Assembly (NCBI GenBank): GCA_036518635.1
Contig: DATDMT010000060.1
Location: 1-9,171, forward strand
Source of the DNA: AWTP1-18 sp036518635
GTDB lineage: Bacteria > Pseudomonadota > Gammaproteobacteria > Burkholderiales > Rhodocyclaceae
Direction: 5' to 3'
DNA: 9,171 bases
In this document: in pieces, positions 1-5,969 of the stretch
Layout of the letters: each line of letters starts with the position of its first letter
Position numbering within the stretch: the stretch's first letter is position 1
Program-made: the position numbers and the translations under genes
Notes under the pieces: model-generated
Databases searched by the model: none
What the model was told of the DNA's origin: nothing
What the model saw: only the letters and a program-made list of their open reading frames with translations

Positions 1-1257
1 AGCAAGCGCGGCGCCATCGACTTCGACACCACCGAGACGCGGATGGTGTTCGACGACAACGGCAAGATCGCCGCCATCGAACCCTACGAGCGCAACGAGG
101 CCCACCGGGTGATCGAGGAATGCATGCTGGCGGCCAACGTCTGCGCCTCCGAGTTCCTCGCCGAGCACGACCATGCTTCCCTGTTCCGCATCCACGAAGG
201 CCCGACGCCGGAACGCCTGGCCAAGCTGCGCGACTTCCTCGGCACCTTCGGCATGCAGCTCACCGGTGGCGACGAGCCCACCGCCAAGGACTACGCCCAG
301 TTGCTGGAAAAAATCGGTGCCCGCCCCGACCGCCAGCTACTGCAGACCGTGATGTTGCGCTCCCTGCGCCAGGCCATCTACAGCCCGGACAACGTCGGCC
401 ACTTCGGTCTGGCCTACGAGAGCTACACCCACTTCACCTCGCCGATCCGCCGCTACCCGGATCTGCTGGTGCATCGGGCGATCAAGGCGGTGCTGGAGAA
501 AAAGAATTACCAGCCCAATCAGGCCGCCGGCGACTGGACCGACATCGGCCTGCACTGCTCGATGACTGAGCGCCGCGCCGACGAAGCCACCCGCGACGTG
601 GAAAACTGGCTCAAGTGCTTCTACATGAAGGATCGCATCGGCGAGGAATTCACCGGCAGCATTTCCTCGGTGGTGCCCTTCGGCATCTTCGTCGCCCTCG
701 ACGATGTGTACGTCGAAGGCCTGGTTCATGTCTCGGAACTCGGCCGCGACTACTTCAAGTTCGACGACAAGGCCCACGCCATGCTCGGCGAACGCACCGG
801 TGTGCGCTACCGCTTGTCGGACCGGGTGCGCATCCAGTTGATGCGGGTGGACATGGAGCAGAACAAGATCGACTTCCGCCTGGTAGACGGTCCGGTGGAG
901 CGGCCGGTCAAGGTCGTCGCCGCACCGGCTCCCGAGGTGGTGCCCGCGGCCCCGCCGGCCAAGGCCGCACGCAAGCCCAAGGCGGCGGCAGCACCTGCGG
1001 CCAAGGTCGCCAAAGCGCCGGTGGCAGAGAAGCCGAAGGTGAAGGCGACGACCAAGGCCGCTCCGGCCAAGACCGCCGCCGCCAAGCCGACCAAACCGAC
1101 CAAGGCCGTCAAGGCCGCGACGCCGGCCAAGGCGAAGGCGGCCAAGACCAGCACCGCCAGCAGCGGGCGCAACGTCAAGGACTCGACCGCGCCCTCCCGT
1201 CCCGCGGCCAAGCCGGCCAAGCCGCCGCAAAAGGCCGCGCTGCTGAGCAAGAAATGA
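1..1257 (+). CDS. rnr: Ribonuclease R, C-terminal part (5' truncated by window edge)
   Basis: This is the 3' portion of an RNase R gene, open in frame from base 1 (418 residues visible). RNase R is a processive 3'-5' exoribonuclease that degrades structured RNA. The visible part holds the end of the RNB catalytic domain, with the family motif HFTSPIRRYPD at bases 430-462. The cluster of metal-binding aspartates lies earlier in RNB, before the window. An S1 RNA-binding domain follows (about bases 643-885), opening GEEFTGSISSVVPFGIFV. The last 120 or so residues (bases 886-1254) are a low-complexity Lys/Ala/Pro-rich tail, probably disordered and RNA-binding, as seen in many RNase R proteins but long here. 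An internal ATG at base 43 is not the real start, because homology continues upstream to base 1. The stop overlaps the next gene by ATGA, so the two are probably translationally coupled. The family call is secure. Confidence 0.96.
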   Translation, partial: SKRGAIDFDTTETRMVFDDNGKIAAIEPYERNEAHRVIEECMLAANVCASEFLAEHDHASLFRIHEGPTPERLAKLRDFLGTFGMQLTGGDEPTAKDYAQLLEKIGARPDRQLLQTVMLRSLRQAIYSPDNVGHFGLAYESYTHFTSPIRRYPDLLVHRAIKAVLEKKNYQPNQAAGDWTDIGLHCSMTERRADEATRDVENWLKCFYMKDRIGEEFTGSISSVVPFGIFVALDDVYVEGLVHVSELGRDYFKFDDKAHAMLGERTGVRYRLSDRVRIQLMRVDMEQNKIDFRLVDGPVERPVKVVAAPAPEVVPAAPPAKAARKPKAAAAPAAKVAKAPVAEKPKVKATTKAAPAKTAAAKPTKPTKAVKAATPAKAKAAKTSTASSGRNVKDSTAPSRPAAKPAKPPQKAALLSKK

Positions 1258-2147
1258 CCGCGGACGCGGCTCTGGATCAGGCGCTGGCCCGCGCCGTCGC
1301 CCTGGTGGCCCAGTGCGACGGCCTGCTGGTCACCGCCGGGGCCGGCATCGGCGTCGATTCCGGCCTGCCGGATTTTCGCGGCCCCCAGGGTTTCTGGCAG
1401 GCCTACCCGGCCCTCGGCCGGGCCGGGTTGCGCTTCGAGGAGGTGGCCTCGCCCGATAGCTTCCAGGGCGATGCCCGCCTCGGCTGGGGCTTCTACGGCC
1501 ACCGGCTGGCCCTCTACCGCCGTACCGTGCCCCACGCCGGCTTCCAGCTCCTGCGCGAGATCGGCGAGCGCTTGCCGCAGGGCCTGGCGGTATTCACCAG
1601 CAATGTGGACGGCCAATTCCAGAAAGCTGGTTTCGACTCGGCGCTGATCGCCGAATGCCATGGCTCGATCCATCACCTGCAGTGCCTCTCCCCCTGCCAA
1701 GCCGACATCTGGCCGGCCGACGAGCTGCAGCCGGAAGTGGACGAGGCCTCCTGCCGGATGACCTCTCCGCTGCCGTGCTGCCCGCGCTGCGGCGGCGTGG
1801 CCCGGCCCAACATCCTGATGTTCGGCGATTGGGGCTGGCTCGGCCGGCGCAGCGCGGCCCAGCAGGCTCGCGTCGACGCCTGGTGCGCGCAGGTGGGCGA
1901 GCGCCTGCTGGTGATCGAACTGGGCGCCGGCACCGCCATTCCCTCGGTGCGCCGCTACGGCGAATCCCGTGGTGCCGCGCTGATCCGCATCAACCCCCGC
2001 GACGCGGCTGTGGCGCGGCCCCGCGACGTGGCCCTGCCGTTGGGCGCCCTGGCCGGCCTGCAGGCCCTCAACAGCGCCCTGATAGCGGCCGGAGTGCTTG
2101 GGGCCAAGAGCGGGAGTGATATAGACTCCGCAGCCCCCGCCGCCTGA
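1254..2147 (+). CDS. Sir2-family NAD-dependent protein deacylase
   Basis: This 297-residue protein of the sirtuin family would remove acyl groups from lysines using NAD+. Visible motifs are the NAD-binding GAGIGVDSGLPDFRG (residues 29-43), TSNVDGQFQKAGF (115-127), the likely catalytic His in ECHGSIHHLQC (H136), and four zinc-type cysteines (C144, C148, C176, C179; C175 is an alternative). GAGTAIPSVR (224-233) and IRINPRD (244-250) follow as the C-terminal NAD-binding strands. Two positions differ from typical sirtuins: the GAG-I-S loop has Gly in place of Ser, and the usual TQN is TSN. I chose the ATG at 1254 because it overlaps the rnr stop in an ATGA junction and places the Rossmann start at a normal distance. 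There is only a weak GAGCAAG-type ribosome site, so coupling to rnr is likely. Acyl specificity cannot be read from the sequence. A longer open frame upstream (from 615) is a shadow inside rnr. Confidence 0.88.
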   Translation: MTADAALDQALARAVALVAQCDGLLVTAGAGIGVDSGLPDFRGPQGFWQAYPALGRAGLRFEEVASPDSFQGDARLGWGFYGHRLALYRRTVPHAGFQLLREIGERLPQGLAVFTSNVDGQFQKAGFDSALIAECHGSIHHLQCLSPCQADIWPADELQPEVDEASCRMTSPLPCCPRCGGVARPNILMFGDWGWLGRRSAAQQARVDAWCAQVGERLLVIELGAGTAIPSVRRYGESRGAALIRINPRDAAVARPRDVALPLGALAGLQALNSALIAAGVLGAKSGSDIDSAAPAA

Positions 2148-2150
2148 CGC

Positions 2151-2188
2151 GCATGCTTTCCTTGAGCATTCGCTCAAGGAAAGCATGC
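2151..2188. repeat. Perfect 17-bp inverted repeat (hairpin) after the sirtuin gene
   Basis: The arms GCATGCTTTCCTTGAGC (2151-2167) and GCTCAAGGAAAGCATGC (2172-2188) pair perfectly around the four-base loop ATTC. The hairpin starts three bases after the sirtuin stop. No T-run follows on either strand, so it is not a classic intrinsic terminator. It may act in mRNA 3'-end protection or processing, or be the variable half of the repeat element that directly follows it. Confidence 0.9.
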
Positions 2189-2251
2189 AAGGCATAAACG
2201 CCCGCCCCTCCCATCCTCCCCTCGCGGGGAGGCTACTAAATAGCTCGCTGC
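2189..2251 (+). repeat. Dispersed repeat, copy A (GC-rich, with internal hairpin)
   Basis: This 63-base stretch matches 9109-9171 at 58 of 63 positions by my reading, in the same orientation. It begins AAGGCA, continues with a C-rich block, and contains a 7-bp hairpin CCTCCCC-TCGC-GGGGAGG (2215-2232). It ends in an A/T-rich CTACTAAATA followed by GCTCGCTGC. It sits between the 17-bp hairpin and the rlmB ribosome-binding site. The match may extend further, since copy B is cut by the window edge. It has no coding content. The most likely class is an intergenic REP/MITE-like repeat family. Confidence 0.85.
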
Positions 2252-2291
2252 GCTCGATATCACCAGGCGCATTGATCAAACTCTTTGACGC

Positions 2292-2298
2292 TAAGGAA
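2292..2298 (+). promoter_or_regulatory. Ribosome-binding site that fixes the GTG start of rlmB
   Basis: TAAGGAA lies five bases before the GTG at 2304. It is the only good Shine-Dalgarno match near the N-terminus and supports a GTG start giving MSDTRLIHGFHAV, the normal RlmB beginning. Confidence 0.75.
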
Positions 2299-2303
2299 CC
2301 CCC

Positions 2304-3044
2304 GTGTCCGATACCCGCCTGATCCACGGCTTCCACGCCGTCACCGCCAAACTGCGCCACGCCGCCGACGATGTGAAGGAAATCTACCTGGCCGAAGGCC
2401 GTCACGACGGCCGCGCCAAGGATTTGCTGAAGCTGGCCGAGAAGCTCGGCGTGCGGGTGATGCCGGTGGATATGGCGCGCCTCGACGGCATGGCCGGCAA
2501 CGCCAGCCACCAGGGCGTGGTGGCGCGGGTCAGCGCCCAGCAACGCCACATCACCCTCGATGACGTGCTGGAAAATCTCACCGAGCCGGCTCTGCTGTTG
2601 GTGCTGGACGGCGTCACCGATCCGCATAACCTCGGCGCCTGCCTGCGGGTGGCCGATGCCGCCGGCGCCCACGCGGTGATCGCGCCGAAGGACAAGGCGG
2701 TCGGCCTCAATGCCACGGTGATCAAGGTGGCCAGCGGCGCCGCCGACACCGTGCCCTACATCATGGTCACCAACCTGGCGCGCACCCTGCGCGAAATCCA
2801 GGAGCGCGGCATCTGGGTGCTGGGAGCCGCTGGCGAGGCGGACAAGGATATCTATGCCATCGACCAGGCCGGCCCGGTGGCCTGGGTGCTCGGCGCCGAA
2901 GGCCCCGGCATGCGTCGCCTGACCCGCGACACCTGCGACGAACTGGCCCGCATCCCGATGCATGGCAGCGTTGAAAGCCTCAACGTCTCCGTCGCCAGCG
3001 GCATCTGTCTGTTCGAGGCCCGGCGCCAGCGCAGCGCGAAATAA
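2304..3044 (+). CDS. rlmB: 23S rRNA (guanosine-2'-O-)-methyltransferase RlmB
   Basis: This 246-residue SPOUT (TrmH-type) methyltransferase uses S-adenosylmethionine to 2'-O-methylate G2251 of 23S rRNA in the peptidyl-transferase P loop. An N-terminal RNA-substrate-binding domain (about residues 5-80, starting RLIHGFHAV) precedes the trefoil-knot catalytic domain. Motif 1 is DPHNLGACLRVADAAG (106-121, with N109 and R115). Motif 2 is LGAEGPGM (196-203, E199). Motif 3 is SVESLNVSVASGICLFE (222-238, N227). The length matches the E. coli enzyme closely. It starts with GTG behind a good ribosome site. The rnr-rlmB linkage is widespread in proteobacteria; here a sirtuin gene and a repeat lie between them. 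The stop codon is one base from the stop of the convergent operon, and no terminator is visible between them. Confidence 0.97.
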   Translation: MSDTRLIHGFHAVTAKLRHAADDVKEIYLAEGRHDGRAKDLLKLAEKLGVRVMPVDMARLDGMAGNASHQGVVARVSAQQRHITLDDVLENLTEPALLLVLDGVTDPHNLGACLRVADAAGAHAVIAPKDKAVGLNATVIKVASGAADTVPYIMVTNLARTLREIQERGIWVLGAAGEADKDIYAIDQAGPVAWVLGAEGPGMRRLTRDTCDELARIPMHGSVESLNVSVASGICLFEARRQRSAK

Positions 3045-3045
3045 A

Positions 3046-4080
3046 CTACGGTTGGTATTTGTCGCCGGTTCTTGCGGCAGCTTCGTATATCTGCGGCAGG
3101 CGGAAGTTGCGCGCCTTCATCTTGCCGCCGTTCATGGCGACGATGAAATGCTGCGCGGTGGCGATTGGCATCTGCTGTGGCGGCGTGCCGTCCACGGCGA
3201 TGGCAATCGCCCGCCGCGCAGCTTCCTCGCCCTGCTCATAGGGCGAGGTGCCGATCGCCAGCATGCCGCCGTCCTCGACGAAAAAGCCGTTGCCGGACAG
3301 TAGCGGCAGCTTGGAATTGGCTTCGGTCCAGGCCACCACTTCCCGCGCCGGCACCAGCTTGGTATCGCTGGCGCTGCGATAGAGGCGGCGGTAGCCGGTC
3401 AGCAGGATCACGTCGGCGCGGCCGGCGAGGGCCTGCACCTGGGCCTGCCATTCCGGCCAGGTATCCACCTGCACCACCGGTTCTAGGCGCATCGGCGCCC
3501 AGTCGAAAGCCTGCAACTGGCGGATGTCGCCGCTGACGCTCTCGGAGCGGTCGCCGAGATAGGCGATGCGCAGCGGCCGCGTCAGGCCCTTGAAGTTCTC
3601 GGCGGCGCCCAGCGCCTCCTTGATCGCCCGCACCGGCAAGCGTTCGAGCACCCCGGTGACATTGTTCGCCTTGTCGAAGCCGTAGTCGCTGGCCTGGTTG
3701 TTCACCCCGGCGAAGACGATGCGGATATGCGGGTCGTCCACGAAATAGCGGGTGGCGTAGTTCTGTGCGTCGTCGTCGAGGGCGATCACCACGTCCGGCT
3801 GCATTTCCAGGATCACGTTGCGCGCCGCGATGCCGGCGCTTTGTTTGTAGGCGATGGCCGGATGGCGCTTGGTGTCCATGTAGTGCCAGCGCAGGCTGAG
3901 GCGGTAGCGGTCGTTCAGCACCCGGTTGAGGCCGACGTTCATGTCGCGCACCCAGGCGTAGTCCTTGTCGTAGCTGTGCAGGATCAGGATGCGCGGCTTG
4001 CTGATGTTGAGCCAGCCGAACAGGCCGATGGCGGCCAGCAGGAAGAGGCCGATCAGCAGGGATTCGGTCTTGGTCTTCAT
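3046..4080 (-). CDS. Membrane-anchored ABC_sub_bind-type periplasmic binding protein
   Basis: This 344-residue protein has one N-terminal hydrophobic segment (about residues 8-24) without an obvious cleavage site, so it is probably tethered to the inner membrane with its binding domain in the periplasm. The body looks like a type 1 periplasmic-binding fold of the ABC_sub_bind (TrpX-like) or sensor-domain kind. It opens with ILILHSYDKDYAWVRDM (31-47), then has PDVVIALDDDAQNYA (95-109), RIVFAGVNN (120-128), a second lobe from LRIAYLGD (170-177), DVILLTGYRRL (223-233) and PLLSGNGFFVEDGGMLAIGTS (259-279). Similar domains occur alone with ABC systems and as periplasmic sensors of histidine kinases. 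Its ATG overlaps the stop of the upstream carrier gene (ATGA), with no Shine-Dalgarno, so its translation depends on that gene. It is the last gene of the operon and has no ABC permease or ATPase nearby. The ligand is unknown. Confidence 0.75.
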   Translation of the reverse strand: MKTKTESLLIGLFLLAAIGLFGWLNISKPRILILHSYDKDYAWVRDMNVGLNRVLNDRYRLSLRWHYMDTKRHPAIAYKQSAGIAARNVILEMQPDVVIALDDDAQNYATRYFVDDPHIRIVFAGVNNQASDYGFDKANNVTGVLERLPVRAIKEALGAAENFKGLTRPLRIAYLGDRSESVSGDIRQLQAFDWAPMRLEPVVQVDTWPEWQAQVQALAGRADVILLTGYRRLYRSASDTKLVPAREVVAWTEANSKLPLLSGNGFFVEDGGMLAIGTSPYEQGEEAARRAIAIAVDGTPPQQMPIATAQHFIVAMNGGKMKARNFRLPQIYEAAARTGDKYQP

Positions 4081-5969
4081 AGCAGGCCGAGGGAGGCCCA
4101 GAAGGGCAGGGAGGCATAGGCCGCTGCCAGCCGCGCCAGATTCATCACTGCGTTGAAGCGCAGGAAACCGGCTTCATCGTAGAGCGGCCGGCTCTGGTTG
4201 AGCTCGCGCAGTTGCAGGTAGTAGGAGCACTGGTAGGGCAGGAACCAGGTCTCGGCGAACAGCAGGATCAGGAAGCCGACCACCCAGGGGCTGACGCCGT
4301 TCAACTCCGCCAGGGGCATCAGGATCGCCGCCAGGATCACGATGGTGGCGTTGATCGGCACCAGCAGGCGGATCAGGCAGACGATGACGAACAGCAGCAG
4401 GATGAAACCCTCGATATTGCTTTGGAGCAGGCCGCCGAGGGCCGGCAGCGCGCTGCCGAGGGCCTTGTCCAGGCCGAGATGGCTGAAGGCGCCGACGATG
4501 CCGGTGACGCCGCTGAGATAGAGCAGGAAGGTCCAGTCCACCTGTTCCTTGAATTCGTTCTTGCGCAGGGTGCCGAACAGCAGCAGGCCCAGCAGCATGG
4601 TCAGCACCAGCCAGGGCGGCTGCACCTTGTGGATCGAGCTGGTGACGATGCCGACGATGACGAAGCCGAGGGCGCCCAAGGCCGCCCATTCGCGGTTTTT
4701 CAGCGGCCCGAGCAGTTCCAGTTGGGCGGCCACCAGGGCCTGCGGCAGGCGCGGCGCCTCGCTGTTGCGGAACCACAGGGTGGCGCCGATGGCGTAGACG
4801 ACGCACAGCACCAGGGCCGCAATCGCCGCGGCAAAAAACCAGGCCAGCCACTGGAAGTGGGCCTGATCCTGGGCCGGCAACAGGCCGTAGACGGCGAAGT
4901 TCACCGACTTGCTGGTCATCACCGTTGCCGACATCAGGCTGATGCCGCCGAAGCAACTGGCCGCCAGGCGGGTCGCGGCCAGGCCGCGGGGCGTCAGGCG
5001 CAGGCTGTCCGCCATGTCGGCGAGGAAGGGCGCCACCAGGGCGACGCGGCCGTTGGCGGTGGGAATGATCGGGGTCAGCAGGGCACCGGTGAGAAACAGC
5101 CCGAGGTTGTGCCATAGCTGCCGGTTCGGCAGGCGCCGCAGCAGTTCCAGCATGCAGCGGTAGCTGAGGCCGGAGCTGACCACGACCACGCTCAGGGCCA
5201 GGGTGCTCATGGCCATCATGAATCCGTCGGAGGCGAAGCCGGAGAGGATCACCGGGGTCGGCACCAGGCCGCAGACTAGGGTCGCCAGCACCGCGAACAG
5301 CCCGGGGATGTAGTCGTCGAGCAGGCTGAAGACCCACATCGTCACCGTCGCGACGAAGATCGCCAGGAACAGGGTGCCGTTTCGCTCCAGCCCCAGGGCC
5401 CGCTCCACCTGGGGCGCCAGCAGCAGCACCAGGAGCGGCAGCAGCAGCGTCAGCAGCCAGCCGACCAGGCGGATCGTCGGGGTGCGGACGGCCTTGCGCG
5501 GCGGCGCGGCGGCGGCCGGCAGCGCCAGGGCTTCGCCGGCGAGATGGCTGGAGAGGGACAGCAGTAGCTCGGTCTTGAGCCCCGGGTTGTCGGCCAGCAG
5601 CGCTTGCAGCGCGTCATGGGGAATGCTCAGCAGGGTGCAGTCGGCGGCGGCCCGGGCGGTGGTCAGATAGTGTTTGACCTCGGCCGCCTCCTCGCCGCAG
5701 CGCGGCTGGTGCAGGGACAGCTTGCGCCCCGAGGGCGCGGTCAGGGTCATGTCGCCGGAGAGCAGCAGGTAGCAGGCCGTCGCCGGCTGCCCTGCCAGAT
5801 ACAGCACGGCGCCGGTAGCAACCTGCTGGACGCCGACATGGGGCAGCAGTCGCGCCAGGCTGCGGTAGTTGCAGCGCCCCAGCGCCGGGTCCGCCAGCAG
5901 GGCGGCGAGCAGGTCCGCCTCGTCGCCGGGGGGGCTCAGGCTGGTGGCGGACAGGGGCGTGTCAGGCAT
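4077..5969 (-). CDS. DASS/SLC13-type anion transporter with N-terminal cyclic-nucleotide-binding-like domain
   Basis: This 630-residue protein is some 150 residues longer than ordinary DASS carriers because of an N-terminal soluble domain. Residues 20-145 resemble a cyclic-nucleotide-binding (CRP-type) beta-roll: a leading helix, GAVLYLAGQPATACYLLLSG (53-72), a phosphate-cassette-like CGEEA (91-95), and R106-A107, then a C-terminal helix. The E-to-R spacing is a little longer than in CRP, so nucleotide binding is uncertain. From 166 onward there are about a dozen hydrophobic segments of the DASS/citrate-transporter (SLC13, ion-transporter superfamily) type, which carry dicarboxylates, citrate, sulfate and similar anions. 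The two candidate substrate hairpins are PTANGRVALVAP (303-314) and PINATIVILAA (538-548). Each has the central Asn, but neither has the usual Ser-Asn-Thr triplet. The ATG overlaps the TAXI gene stop by eight bases without a clear ribosome site, implying coupling. It is the only transporter channel in the operon. Confidence 0.82.
   Translation of the reverse strand: MPDTPLSATSLSPPGDEADLLAALLADPALGRCNYRSLARLLPHVGVQQVATGAVLYLAGQPATACYLLLSGDMTLTAPSGRKLSLHQPRCGEEAAEVKHYLTTARAAADCTLLSIPHDALQALLADNPGLKTELLLSLSSHLAGEALALPAAAAPPRKAVRTPTIRLVGWLLTLLLPLLVLLLAPQVERALGLERNGTLFLAIFVATVTMWVFSLLDDYIPGLFAVLATLVCGLVPTPVILSGFASDGFMMAMSTLALSVVVVSSGLSYRCMLELLRRLPNRQLWHNLGLFLTGALLTPIIPTANGRVALVAPFLADMADSLRLTPRGLAATRLAASCFGGISLMSATVMTSKSVNFAVYGLLPAQDQAHFQWLAWFFAAAIAALVLCVVYAIGATLWFRNSEAPRLPQALVAAQLELLGPLKNREWAALGALGFVIVGIVTSSIHKVQPPWLVLTMLLGLLLFGTLRKNEFKEQVDWTFLLYLSGVTGIVGAFSHLGLDKALGSALPALGGLLQSNIEGFILLLFVIVCLIRLLVPINATIVILAAILMPLAELNGVSPWVVGFLILLFAETWFLPYQCSYYLQLRELNQSRPLYDEAGFLRFNAVMNLARLAAAYASLPFWASLGLL

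Noticed and set aside
2151..2188. Intrinsic transcription terminator after the sirtuin gene
   Set aside because: The stem is perfect but is followed by AAGGCA on the + strand and GC-rich sequence on the - strand; no T-run in either direction.
2151..2251. CRISPR array or integron attC site
   Set aside because: There is only one copy at each place, no regularly spaced repeats, and no attC core sites or integrase.
807..2963. A 718-residue open frame on the - strand across rnr, the sirtuin gene, the intergenic repeat and rlmB
   Set aside because: It is antisense to three well-supported genes, crosses a non-coding repeat, has His/Gly/Ala-rich composition without domains, and is the expected shadow of GC-biased third positions.
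4212..5117. A 301-residue + strand open frame inside the DASS carrier gene
   Set aside because: Gln/Gly/Asp-rich, antisense to a clear membrane protein, no recognisable domain.
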